Source of the DNA: Thalassospira sp. HJ
GTDB lineage: Bacteria > Pseudomonadota > Alphaproteobacteria > Rhodospirillales > Thalassospiraceae
Direction: 5' to 3'
Assembly: GCF_000948415.1 (NCBI RefSeq)
Contig: NZ_JYII01000020.1
Span: 186,001-250,000, forward strand
Length of the DNA: 64,000 bases
Shown here: positions 38,045 to 45,769 of the stretch, in pieces
Layout of the letters: every line of letters begins with the position of its first letter
Numbering within the stretch: position 1 is the first letter of the stretch
Position numbers and translations under genes: made by a program
The notes under the pieces: model-generated
What the model saw: only the letters and a program-made list of their open reading frames with translations
What the model was told of the DNA's origin: nothing
The model's database searches: none

Positions 38045-39115
38045 TCAGCCCCTTACCATGTTCGGTACATCCAGCGGCACGAAACCATAATGTTTCAGCC
38101 AGCGCAGATCGGTATCGAAGAAGGTGCGAAGATCGGGAATGCCGTATTTCAGCATCGCGATGCGTTCGATCCCCATGCCAAAGGCAAAGCCCTGATATTC
38201 TTCGGGATCAAGACCACAGGCAGACAGAACACGCGGATGAACCATGCCGCAGCCAAGAATTTCCAGCCAGTCGTCGCCTTCACCGATCTTGAGTTCCCCA
38301 CCCTTGCGCGAGCAACCGATATCCATTTCAGCACTCGGTTCGGTGAAGGGGAAGAAGCTCGGACGATAGCGCACAGGCACATCATCAAGTTCGAAATAGG
38401 TTTTGACGAACTCAAGCAGGCAACCCTTGAGATGGCCCATGTGGGTCTTCTTGTCGATCACCAGGCCTTCGACCTGATGGAACATCGGCGTGTGGGTCAT
38501 ATCGCTGTCAGAGCGATAGGTACGACCCGGCGCAATGATGCGGATCGGCGGGGTTTTGGACTGCATGGTCCGGATCTGCACCGGCGAGGTGTGGGTGCGC
38601 AGCACAAGGCGCGAGCCATCTTCCTGTTCGGGCAGATAGAAGGTGTCCTGCATTTCACGCGCGGGATGTTCCGGCGGAATATTCAGCGCAGTGAAGTTAT
38701 GGAAGTCGTCTTCAACATCCGGACCTTCGGCCAAGGCAAAGCCCATCTCGCCAAAAATCGAGACGATTTCATCAATCGTCTGGCTGATCGGGTGAACACG
38801 GCCAGCAGCTTCATCCGGACGCGAGGACAGGGTGACGTCGATCCGCTCGCCCGACAGACGCGCTTCAAGGGCAGCATCTTCAAGGGCGGTTTTGCGGGTT
38901 TCGATTGCGCCAGCGACCTGGTCCTTGACGGCATTGAGCGTCTGACCAAATTCACGACGCTGGTCCGGGTCCATCTTGCCAAGGTTTTTCATCAGGCCGG
39001 TAATGCGGCCTTTCTTGCCAAGGGCGCTGATGCGGACGTCTTCAAGCGCGGTCAGATCCGCTGCCTTTTCGACTTCCGCCAGAACCTCTTCGCGCAATGC
39101 TTCGATGTTTTCCAT
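38045..39115 (-). CDS. pheS: phenylalanine-tRNA ligase alpha subunit
   Basis: A 356-residue class II synthetase subunit that carries the aminoacylation site. A coiled-coil N-terminal arm (about 1-90) binds tRNA. The catalytic part shows motif 2 ([20 protein letters not shown]) and motif 3 ([18 protein letters not shown]). Length matches the family. The ATG at 39115 follows GGAAG. A terminator-like hairpin between rplT and this gene suggests that pheST expression is set partly by read-through. Confidence 0.97.
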   Translation of the reverse strand: MENIEALREEVLAEVEKAADLTALEDVRISALGKKGRITGLMKNLGKMDPDQRREFGQTLNAVKDQVAGAIETRKTALEDAALEARLSGERIDVTLSSRPDEAAGRVHPISQTIDEIVSIFGEMGFALAEGPDVEDDFHNFTALNIPPEHPAREMQDTFYLPEQEDGSRLVLRTHTSPVQIRTMQSKTPPIRIIAPGRTYRSDSDMTHTPMFHQVEGLVIDKKTHMGHLKGCLLEFVKTYFELDDVPVRYRPSFFPFTEPSAEMDIGCSRKGGELKIGEGDDWLEILGCGMVHPRVLSACGLDPEEYQGFAFGMGIERIAMLKYGIPDLRTFFDTDLRWLKHYGFVPLDVPNMVRG

Positions 39116-39150
39116 AACTTCCGACGCTTTGGCTTGGGTTTAAAAATCAC

Positions 39151-39183
39151 AAAAAGAAAAGGGACGGCCAATATGGCCGCCCC
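39151..39183 (-). terminator. intra-operon terminator or attenuator between rplT and pheS
   Basis: On the minus strand GGGGCGGCCA-TAT-TGGCCGTCCC is a 10-bp stem (one G-T pair) followed by TTTTCTTTTT. A preceding hairpin at 39182-39196 (CCTGAT-TTG-ATCAGG) shares bases with its 5' arm, so the two may compete. Confidence 0.75.
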
Positions 39184-39229
39184 TGATCAAATCAGGCAAG
39201 TGCCGATGAAACCTTTTTACAAAGGTTTA

Positions 39230-39586
39230 TCAGTCCAGTGCAGCCTGCGCCTGGGTGACCAGAGCTTTGAAAGCTTCCGGCTCACGCACTGCGATGTCGG
39301 CAAGAACTTTACGGTCCAGCTCAACACCAGCCTTTTTGAGGCCGTTCATGAACTGGGAGTAGCTCAGACCGTTCTCACGTGCGCCAGCGTTGATACGCTG
39401 GATCCAGAGCGAGCGGAACTGGCGTTTCTTAACGCGACGATCGCGGTATGCATACTGCAGACCTTTTTCCACAGCCTGGACGGCGGTGCGGAAAGTGTTG
39501 TTGCGGCGACCGCGGTAACCCTTGGCAGCCTTAATAACCTTGCGGTGACGAGCGTGCGAAGACACGCCCCCTTTTACACGAGCCAT
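39230..39586 (-). CDS. rplT: 50S ribosomal protein L20
   Basis: A 118-residue L20 with the basic N-terminal extension ([20 protein letters not shown]) and the conserved [16 protein letters not shown] segment ([16 protein letters not shown]). L20 is needed early in 50S assembly and in other bacteria represses its own operon by binding the mRNA leader. It lies 17 bp after rpmI, and a structured leader precedes the pair. Confidence 0.98.
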   Translation of the reverse strand: MARVKGGVSSHARHRKVIKAAKGYRGRRNNTFRTAVQAVEKGLQYAYRDRRVKKRQFRSLWIQRINAGARENGLSYSQFMNGLKKAGVELDRKVLADIAVREPEAFKALVTQAQAALD

Positions 39587-39603
39587 TTAACTCTCCTTCA
39601 ACC

Positions 39604-39801
39604 TTAACCGTACGGCAGGAATTTTTTGACGATGCGGGCATCTGCGTCACAGAGGATCTCCGTGCCACGAGCCTGGCGCTTCATCTTGGTCGGTTTCGCA
39701 GTCAGAAGGTGGCGCTTGTTTGCCACGTTGTGACGGACTTTCCCGCTTGCAGTCAGGCGAAAGCGTTTTTTCGCACTCGATTTGGTCTTCATCTTGGGCA
39801 T
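39604..39801 (-). CDS. rpmI: 50S ribosomal protein L35
   Basis: A 65-residue L35, opening [20 protein letters not shown] and ending [11 protein letters not shown], both diagnostic. I use the ATG at 39801, the family start; a longer frame to 39870 runs into the leader structure. It is the first gene of rpmI-rplT-pheS-pheT, about 105 bases after the predicted transcription start. Confidence 0.97.
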   Translation of the reverse strand: MPKMKTKSSAKKRFRLTASGKVRHNVANKRHLLTAKPTKMKRQARGTEILCDADARIVKKFLPYG

Positions 39802-39905
39802 TTTTCTATCCTTGCATAAGCAATGAAAACGAAATCCCCTACGGCGGCTGGGCATGCCCTGAAGGATCAATACAGACCTTCCAGCCTCACCACCTGTTTT
39901 GGGGA
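39802..39905 (-). promoter_or_regulatory. structured mRNA leader of rpmI-rplT, candidate L20-type autoregulatory element
   Basis: On the transcript GGCTGG pairs with CCAGCC (39881-39886 with 39846-39851) and encloses an AAGG/CCTT stem and a GGGCATGCCC hairpin, giving a branched fold just before rpmI. Placement matches known L20 leaders. The comparison rests on position and structure, not on a motif match. Confidence 0.45.
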
Positions 39906-39911
39906 CGGGTG

Positions 39912-39940
39912 GTTATAGACTCCGACTTTACCTTTTTCAA
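39912..39940 (-). promoter_or_regulatory. sigma-70-type promoter of rpmI-rplT-pheST
   Basis: TTGAAA, a 17-bp spacer and TATAAC on the minus strand, with initiation expected near 39905. Confidence 0.72.
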
Positions 39941-40054
39941 GGGCCAATTCAGCCCTTTCCCCTTGCTTTTTGCGGCATTGAGCCGCCATTGTGGCCAAGC
40001 ACTGCTTTTCACGGCCAGATCCGCCATCCTCTTATTCGCCATCTGACTGATCAC

Positions 40055-40912
40055 ATGTCGCAAATCACATCAATCATTTTGCCGTTCTTTGCGCTGATCG
40101 GCCTTGGCTGGATTGGCGGCAAGTTCAAGATCGTGTCGCCGGATGGCATGCGCGGCATCAATGGCTTTGTGTTCTATTTTGCCCTGCCCGCCCTTCTGTT
40201 CAAGACACTGGCGACCCGAAGCCCTTCAGAAATCTGGCAGCCCGATATCATGCTGGCTTATGGCGGTGGCACCCTTGTCGTCTATGGCATTTCGCGTCTG
40301 ATCGCCGCCCGGGTGTTCGATCTTGATCCCACCAGCCGGACACTGTTTTCCTTTGCTGGCACCATGGGCAATGTCGGGTTCATGGAACTGCCACTGATCA
40401 TCGGCTTGCTGGGTCCGGCCGCAACTGTTCCGTTGATTGTGGCACTTGCGATTGATCTGGTTGTGATGCTGCCGCTCTCGCTTTTACTGCTTGAAGGTGC
40501 CAAGCACGCCCAAGGCAGCAACCCGATCGGCAAGATTGTGCGCGGCACATTCACCAACCCGGTGGTCCTTGCGATTATCGCCGGGGTTCTGGTGAGCGTC
40601 CTTGATCTCGATTGGCCCGATGGCGTTGATTACCTGCTTGATCTTCTTGGGCAAAGTGCCGGTCCGGCCGCCCTGTTTGCGATTGGTGTTGCACTTGTTG
40701 GTCGACCGATTGCTGAAAAGCGGGCTGAGCTTGCCACCATGTCTGTCGCCAAACTGATCGCCCATCCCGTCGCAGTGTTTGTCGGGTTCTGGATTGTCGG
40801 TTCTGTCAGCGGGCTTGAGGCAAAAGCAGTTCTGTTGCTCGCCGCCTTGCCAACTGCCGGGAATGTCTTTGTGATCGCGACGACCTATGATCGCTATATC
40901 GTGCGCAGTTAA
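40055..40912 (+). CDS. AEC-family (auxin efflux carrier) transporter, interrupted by an in-frame stop
   Basis: A 285-residue membrane protein of the AEC permease family, made of hydrophobic helices throughout. The start SIILPFFALIGLGWIGGKF and the middle segment TMGNVGFMELPLIIGLLG are typical. Near the end ALPTAGNVFVIATTYDRYIVRS is the family's conserved penultimate stretch, but a TAA at 40910 ends the protein there. The same frame continues for 29 more codons to a TGA at 41000 and encodes what looks like the missing last helix. The product is therefore probably truncated and may not work. It sits on the opposite strand between rpmI and infC. Substrate unknown. Confidence 0.85.
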   Translation: MSQITSIILPFFALIGLGWIGGKFKIVSPDGMRGINGFVFYFALPALLFKTLATRSPSEIWQPDIMLAYGGGTLVVYGISRLIAARVFDLDPTSRTLFSFAGTMGNVGFMELPLIIGLLGPAATVPLIVALAIDLVVMLPLSLLLLEGAKHAQGSNPIGKIVRGTFTNPVVLAIIAGVLVSVLDLDWPDGVDYLLDLLGQSAGPAALFAIGVALVGRPIAEKRAELATMSVAKLIAHPVAVFVGFWIVGSVSGLEAKAVLLLAALPTAGNVFVIATTYDRYIVRS

Positions 40913-41002
40913 TCAATCGTGCTGATGACCACGGCACTTGGTGTGATCAGCTTTTCAGCATTCTCGGTCTATATTGACATGATTGTCGGATGGCTCGACT
41001 GA
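40913..41002 (+). pseudogene. in-frame remnant: last helix of the AEC transporter after the premature TAA
   Basis: Read in the same frame directly after the TAA, this stretch gives SIVLMTTALGVISF, SAFSVYIDMIVGWLD and then TGA. It is hydrophobic and matches in position and character the final membrane helix of AEC transporters. A complete protein would be about 315 residues, the usual size. No start codon or ribosome site precedes it. Confidence 0.7.
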
Positions 41003-41074
41003 GCCAGCAAAAAGCCAGGACTAAAACGGATCCTGTCAACGGGGCTCGATCAAGAGCAGCCCGCAGAAAAGCGA

Positions 41075-41479
41075 TCAGATGGCCGTTTTGATGGTATGCG
41101 CCCGACCGACCCATTTCTCGATTCGGCTCATCAGCTTTTCACGGTTGATCGGCTTGAGCACGAAATCATTCCCGCCAGCAGCAACACCACCGCGCAGGTC
41201 CTCTTCACCCTGACGTGCGGTGACATAAATGATCGCACAGGACAGGTCGGGGAACTGTGTCCGGACATTGATCGCCGTTTCGAACCCGTTCATGTCGGGC
41301 ATCATGATATCCATCAGGATGATGCGCGGACGTTTGGTCTTGAGGAGTTTGAGAAGGTCCTTGCCAGAGGAAACACCCTGAAACGAGAACCCGCCACTTT
41401 CGACGATTCGTTTCAGGAGAACCAGACTCTTGGGATCGTCATCGACGCCCACGATCAGAAGATCATTTCCGACTGGCAT
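41075..41479 (-). CDS. stand-alone CheY-like response regulator receiver
   Basis: A 134-residue single receiver domain with no output domain. The acidic pocket is DDD (13-15), the phosphoacceptor Asp57 (ILMDIMMPDMNG), with Thr87 (YVTARQ) and Lys109 (VLKPI) completing the active site. It would act by protein contact, as in chemotaxis or phosphorelays. It lies 51 bp downstream of infC on the same strand, beyond the infC terminator. The orphan PAS kinase 6 kb away is a possible but unproven partner. Confidence 0.92.
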   Translation of the reverse strand: MPVGNDLLIVGVDDDPKSLVLLKRIVESGGFSFQGVSSGKDLLKLLKTKRPRIILMDIMMPDMNGFETAINVRTQFPDLSCAIIYVTARQGEEDLRGGVAAGGNDFVLKPINREKLMSRIEKWVGRAHTIKTAI

Positions 41480-41510
41480 GGCATTCCCTCTTTGGCTTGA
41501 ACCTTGGGGT

Positions 41511-41541
41511 AAAAGGCAAAACGCCGCGTCTTAACGCGGCG
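41511..41541 (-). terminator. infC terminator overlapping the infC stop codon
   Basis: On the minus strand CGCCGCG-TTAAGA-CGCGGCG is followed by TTTTGCCTTTT. The TAA stop of infC lies in the loop, so the 5' arm is still coding. Confidence 0.82.
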
Positions 41542-42067
41542 CCAGCACCATAATCATAACACGGCCTTCCATCTTTGGCATCATTTCCGGTTTTGCGAGG
41601 TCTTCAAGATCCCCCGAAAAACGCTGGAGCATGCCAAGACCAAGGTCCTGGTGAGCCATTTCACGTCCGCGGAAACGCAACGTGACTTTCACCTTGTCTC
41701 CACCGCCAAGAAACTTCTGCGCGGCGCGCAGTTTGACGTTGTAGTCATGGACATCGATGTTCGGACGGAGTTTGATCTCCTTGACCTCGATAACCTTCTG
41801 TTTCTTTTTGGCCTCGTTCTGCTTCTTGCTTTGTTCGTATTTGAACTTACCGTAATCAATCAGCTTGCAAACTGGCGGCTCGGCATTCGGAGCGACTTCG
41901 ACAAGGTCGAGTCCAACTTCCGCTGCCATTTCAATGCCTTCACGCACCGTAATCGGGTCGGACATGTTGCCTTCGGCGTCAACGACACAGATGGAACGGG
42001 CTTTGATATCCTCATTGACGCGCGGACCTTCCTTGGTCGGCTGCATCGGTTTGCGTGGTCGTGCTAT
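41531..42067 (-). CDS. infC: translation initiation factor IF-3, with an AUA start codon
   Basis: A 178-residue IF-3. The N-domain holds GPRVNEDIKA, the linker is lysine-rich (SKKQNEAKKKQKVIEVKEIK) and the C-domain includes KVKVTLRFRGREMAHQDLG. IF-3 proofreads initiator tRNA and start codon choice. Family members in this class begin (M)ARPRKPMQPTKEG; in this frame the codon before ARPRKPM is ATA at 42067, seven bases after a perfect AGGAG. No ATG in this frame has such a site. A rare start codon is the known means by which IF-3 limits its own synthesis (AUU in E. coli). The ATG frame extension to 42181 gives an unrelated hydrophobic leader and is rejected. Confidence 0.93.
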   Translation of the reverse strand: MARPRKPMQPTKEGPRVNEDIKARSICVVDAEGNMSDPITVREGIEMAAEVGLDLVEVAPNAEPPVCKLIDYGKFKYEQSKKQNEAKKKQKVIEVKEIKLRPNIDVHDYNVKLRAAQKFLGGGDKVKVTLRFRGREMAHQDLGLGMLQRFSGDLEDLAKPEMMPKMEGRVMIMVLAPR

Positions 42068-42170
42068 GGATAATCTCCTATGGTCATCAAACAAATCGGT
42101 CAGAAACAGAAGCAGGAAAGCGCACATGGAAGTACAGAAGCACCATGGTGTTTTCCATGAGACCTCACCT

Positions 42171-42198
42171 AGCATATCCACGCGCGTTCAGAAAGCAA
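42171..42198 (-). promoter_or_regulatory. possible infC promoter
   Basis: TTGCTT, a 16-bp spacer and TATGCT on the minus strand, giving a leader of about 95-100 bases before the AUA start. The leader contains the palindrome CACCATGGTG. Confidence 0.45.
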
Positions 42199-42282
42199 TG
42201 ATTTTAGGCAACTAAATCGGCCTCAAAGCGCCATTTTCCGCGCCTTTGTTCCCGAAAGCCAAATCAGTTAAATCCCGCAATC

Positions 42283-43317
42283 CTAGTCGGTGAGATCAAG
42301 ACGCTCGCGAATGACATCCATCACGCGGTTTACCGTCAACTCGCGCAGATCGCTTTCACGTACGATGCTGACAGCATTTGGTGCATGACCGCGCGGTGCG
42401 CAACGCTTTGGATCAGATTCGCGTGAAAACAGGACGATCGACGGCGCGCCAGCTGCGGCAGCGATATGCATCGGCCCGGTATCATTACCAATCGCCAGAA
42501 CGGACCGTTCGGCAAGGGAGGCGATATCGAGGAACCCGGTCCGCCCCATCAGATTGCGCGCCTTGGGACACATCTGATCAATCCGGTTTAAAACATCGGC
42601 TTCGCTGTCAGTTCCGATTAAGACGGGCGTCAAGCGATAATCCGCTAGCTTTTTTGCAAGCAACCCAAAGCGCTCCGCGGGCCAACGTTTCGCCGGACGA
42701 TGCGGCGCCCCGCCAGGACAGATCAGGACAAACGGACTTCGAATTCCAAACCGGTCCAGGTCTATATCGGACCCTGAAATGTAAGGTGCTGGAACATCCT
42801 TAATACCGACATCAGCGAGCTGATCCGCATGTCGATCAATCGTATGCATGTTTGAGCGTTCAGGATTGGCATGCGGATGCGAGCAGCCACGCGCAATCCC
42901 GGACCATTCGGGCTTTGGACCCGGCCAGAACAGTTTGTAATAGAATCCGGACCGATCCGAGGTCTGCAGATCATAGACCCTATCAAAATTGCCATTGCGC
43001 AAAAACCGGCGCAGCGCCAAGACTTCGCGCACGTTGCTCAGTTTCGGCCGGCGGTCGATGGCAATTGAGTCAAAAAAGCCACTGGCCTTCATCAAATCAA
43101 CATACGGCCGCGTGGTCAAAACCGTGATATGCGCATCAGGGTGAGCCGCACGGATGGCCGCAAACGGCCCCATGGCCAGAACTACATCACCAAGTGCGGA
43201 TAGTTTGATAACCAGAATACGCTCACGCTTCGGTTCCGGCTTTGCTGCAACCGTCTGACCATCAGTCTCTGAATTTTGCGCGTCAGCAGGCGAAGTTTCA
43301 GTTTGCTTGTCGATCAT
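42283..43317 (-). CDS. glycosyltransferase family 9 (ADP-heptose:LPS heptosyltransferase-like)
   Basis: A 344-residue GT-B enzyme of family 9. After a charged 30-residue N-terminal tail comes ILVIKLSALGDVVLAMGPF, the family hallmark. The nucleotide-sugar region shows LICPGGAPHRPAKRWPAERF and the donor-site SVLAIGNDTGPMHIAAAAGAP, both typical. Such enzymes add heptose to the LPS inner core on the cytoplasmic face. It overlaps the upstream glycosyltransferase gene by 4 bp, so the two probably act on the same polymer. The exact donor cannot be fixed. Confidence 0.9.
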   Translation of the reverse strand: MIDKQTETSPADAQNSETDGQTVAAKPEPKRERILVIKLSALGDVVLAMGPFAAIRAAHPDAHITVLTTRPYVDLMKASGFFDSIAIDRRPKLSNVREVLALRRFLRNGNFDRVYDLQTSDRSGFYYKLFWPGPKPEWSGIARGCSHPHANPERSNMHTIDRHADQLADVGIKDVPAPYISGSDIDLDRFGIRSPFVLICPGGAPHRPAKRWPAERFGLLAKKLADYRLTPVLIGTDSEADVLNRIDQMCPKARNLMGRTGFLDIASLAERSVLAIGNDTGPMHIAAAAGAPSIVLFSRESDPKRCAPRGHAPNAVSIVRESDLRELTVNRVMDVIRERLDLTD

Positions 43318-44546
43318 GCAGCGTTCCTGATCACCCGCTTCAGTGCCTTGGCATAAACATTCAGAGTCCGCTCTGCCATTTGCTCTAGCGAGTATTCGGC
43401 AATCACATGATCACGCCCCTTGGCAGCCAGTTTGGCACGTTTTTCCGGTGTCAGGTTCAACACCTGCACAAGCGCACGCGACAGCTGATCAACCTCACCC
43501 GGGCTCACCAGCCAACCGGTCTCCCCCGGCAAAACCGTTTCCATCGCCCCGCCATGAGCAGTCGACACGACCGGGCGGCCCATGGCCTGTGCTTCAGACG
43601 GAATACGACCGAAAGCCTCCGGTTCAGTCGATGGGCACGCAACGACATCTGCGAGCATATAGGCGGCGGGCATATCATTACAGTGATCAACGATATGAAC
43701 GATGTCTTCAAGACCCAGCTTCCGCGTGATTTGCAGGACTTCCTCGCGATATCCGGTGCGTCCCTGATCAGAACCGACGATCAGACAGCGAACCTTTCGA
43801 TGTCCAAGCGCTTCAAGGACTGCCGGTAAGGATCGAATCAGAAACCCATGGCCTTTCCAACGGGTGATCCGTCCGGGCAGCATGATGACATACTCTTCGC
43901 CATCCAAACGCCACAGGTTTGACAGGGCGATCAGGCGTTCCTGGCTGACATTTTCCGGATTGAACAGATCAACATTCGTGCCGCGCGGCACGATGTTCAG
44001 TCGGTCGGGTTCGACCTTGTAATATTTGTTGATGTGATTGGCGATATGCTTGGAGATCGCGATCACCTGATCACCCATGGTCATGATCGCGTTGTAGCGG
44101 CGCTTGAACGGGTTGTTGTAACCGGAATAGGTGCCATGGAAGGTCGTAACAAACGGGATACCGGTCTTGCGCGCGGCAAAATACGCACTCCAGGCTGGCG
44201 CGCGCGAGCGGGCGTGAATGATATCGACACCTTCTTCCCGGATGACCTTGACGAGCGCATCTATGTTCTTGCGCATGGTCAGGATGTTTTTTGATTTGAG
44301 CGGAAGGGTGATGTGCTTGGCACCAAAGCGGTCAAGTTCGCGCTCCAGGCGACCGCCTTGGGATGCAACAAGCGCCTTGCCACCCCCATCAACGATAGCG
44401 CGCGCGATATCAACCGTACCGCGCTCGACACCGCCGGCATCAAGTTCTGGCAACACCTGTAAAATAACGGCAGGTCGATAGTCCCCGCCTTGCGCTTGGG
44501 GCTCTGATCGATAGACTGTCTCTGTCATTACTTCTGACGCGCTCAT
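43314..44546 (-). CDS. glycosyltransferase family 4 (LPS or envelope glycan)
   Basis: A 410-residue GT-B retaining glycosyltransferase. The acceptor side has VLPELDAGGVERGTVDIARA; the donor side has the EX7E motif EAFGRIPSE inside PSTEPEAFGRIPSEAQAMG. It likely extends the LPS core or a related glycan together with the GT9 enzyme, whose start it overlaps by 4 bp. The ATG at 44546 has GGAG just upstream; another ATG at 44528 is possible. Its start lies only 39 bp from that of the divergent hydrolase gene. Confidence 0.9.
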   Translation of the reverse strand: MSASEVMTETVYRSEPQAQGGDYRPAVILQVLPELDAGGVERGTVDIARAIVDGGGKALVASQGGRLERELDRFGAKHITLPLKSKNILTMRKNIDALVKVIREEGVDIIHARSRAPAWSAYFAARKTGIPFVTTFHGTYSGYNNPFKRRYNAIMTMGDQVIAISKHIANHINKYYKVEPDRLNIVPRGTNVDLFNPENVSQERLIALSNLWRLDGEEYVIMLPGRITRWKGHGFLIRSLPAVLEALGHRKVRCLIVGSDQGRTGYREEVLQITRKLGLEDIVHIVDHCNDMPAAYMLADVVACPSTEPEAFGRIPSEAQAMGRPVVSTAHGGAMETVLPGETGWLVSPGEVDQLSRALVQVLNLTPEKRAKLAAKGRDHVIAEYSLEQMAERTLNVYAKALKRVIRNAA

Positions 44547-44585
44547 GCAACTCCAACCATCAACACCCAAGGACAGACGCCCCGG

Positions 44586-45395
44586 ATGACACATGACCTG
44601 CCGACGCAACAGCCCCTAAAGCCCGAATATCTCAACCGGCCAGATGGTTTAAAAATCGCATACCATCACGTACCGGGCAAGCCATCTAACGTACAGGTGC
44701 CCAATACGCCCGGTGTGATGTTTCTTGGCGGTTTCATGTCGGACATGACCGGCACCAAGGCAACCCACCTTGAGGCGCACTGCATTCGGCAGGGGGTGGC
44801 TTATACCCGCTTTGACTATTCCGGTCACGGACAATCGTCGGGCAAATTTGCCGATGGCACCATCGGGCAATGGGCCAGTGATGCCATTGCGGTTCTTGAT
44901 GAAATCACCTCTGGCCCTCAGATCCTTGTCGGCTCGTCGATGGGGGGATGGATCATGCTTTTGGCAGCCCTCGCCCGTAAGGAACGCGTCGCCGGACTGG
45001 TCGGCATCGCCGCCGCCCCCGACTTTACCGAAGACCTGATGTGGGCGCAGTTCAGCGAAGAACAGAAAAAGACCATCATGGATGAAGGCGCGCTGATCGA
45101 GCCAACCGAATATGGTGACGATCCCTATACCATCACCCGTGATCTGATCGAGGATGGGCGTAAGCAGCTTTTGCTGCGCGAGCCAATTGATCTGAAATGC
45201 CCGGTCAGACTGGTTCAAGGTATGCAGGACCCGGATGTACCCTGGCAAACGGCAATCCGCCTGACCGAGGCACTAGTCACCGATGATGTCCGGGTCGATC
45301 TGATCAAGACCGGCGACCATCGCCTGTCAGAGCCTGATCAGATGGACGTCATCACCAAACATATTGATGAAGTGATCACAAAGACGGCGGAATAG
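44586..45395 (+). CDS. alpha/beta hydrolase (thioesterase/esterase-like)
   Basis: A 269-residue alpha/beta hydrolase. The nucleophile elbow is GSSMGG with Ser118; the likely acid is in QGMQDPDVPW and the catalytic His in KTGDHRLSEPDQM. RFDYSGHGQSSGKF is the strand 4 region. It resembles ABHD10-type acyl-thioesterases, but substrate is open. It is a single gene on the plus strand. Its terminator is formed by the 3' end of the convergent Rieske gene (45428-45465). Confidence 0.87.
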   Translation: MTHDLPTQQPLKPEYLNRPDGLKIAYHHVPGKPSNVQVPNTPGVMFLGGFMSDMTGTKATHLEAHCIRQGVAYTRFDYSGHGQSSGKFADGTIGQWASDAIAVLDEITSGPQILVGSSMGGWIMLLAALARKERVAGLVGIAAAPDFTEDLMWAQFSEEQKKTIMDEGALIEPTEYGDDPYTITRDLIEDGRKQLLLREPIDLKCPVRLVQGMQDPDVPWQTAIRLTEALVTDDVRVDLIKTGDHRLSEPDQMDVITKHIDEVITKTAE

Positions 45396-45427
45396 CGCAC
45401 CGTCTTTGCATCAAGTTCGGATATGAC

Positions 45428-45465
45428 AGACGATCAGGCCAGAACGACCTGATCGTCTTTTATTT
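45428..45465 (+). terminator. terminator of the hydrolase gene, built from the 3' coding end of the convergent Rieske gene
   Basis: On the plus strand AGACGATCAGG and CCTGATCGTCT form a perfect 11-bp stem, followed by TTTATTTT. The 3' arm and most of the stem lie inside the Rieske reading frame. The minus strand lacks a T-run here, so it acts one way only. Confidence 0.8.
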
Positions 45466-45769
45466 TCACCGCAACCGGTTCAAGCATATCGCCCGTGCAC
45501 GGACCGGATACACATTCGCCATCCTCGATGCGAAAACGCGCGCCGTGGGTCGAACAGATGATTTCATCGCCAAAGTCGCTGATGAATTCGTCCGGTTCCA
45601 TATCCAGTGGCACGCCGATATGTGGGCAGCTGTTGATATAGCCAAAGACATCATCGCCACTGCGCACAACAAAGATGCCTGTACCGCCAAGATTAAGACC
45701 CTTGGCACCCGTCGCATCAAGATCGCTGAGCGCGCAAAGTACTGTGCCGGCCGCAGGCAAATCGCTCAT
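45434..45769 (-). CDS. Rieske [2Fe-2S] ferredoxin-type protein
   Basis: A 111-residue soluble Rieske protein without a membrane anchor. The cluster ligands are Cys48-x-His50 (SCPHIGVPLD) and Cys72-x2-His75 (CSTHGARF). It resembles the small subunits and ferredoxins of dioxygenase and nitrite reductase systems; no such oxygenase is nearby, so its electron partner is unknown. The start at 45769 gives a 4-bp ATGA overlap with the EVE-domain gene; an earlier in-frame start at 45805 lies deeper within that gene and is less likely. Confidence 0.9.
   Translation of the reverse strand: MSDLPAAGTVLCALSDLDATGAKGLNLGGTGIFVVRSGDDVFGYINSCPHIGVPLDMEPDEFISDFGDEIICSTHGARFRIEDGECVSGPCTGDMLEPVAVKIKDDQVVLA

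Noticed and set aside
36553-39607. Two open frames of 579 and 595 codons on the plus strand
   Set aside because: Antisense to pheT, pheS and rplT; no protein family or ribosome site.
42068-42181. N-terminal extension of infC starting at ATG 42181
   Set aside because: It gives a hydrophobic, cysteine-containing leader unlike IF-3 and spans the predicted promoter and leader; the AUA codon has the ribosome site.
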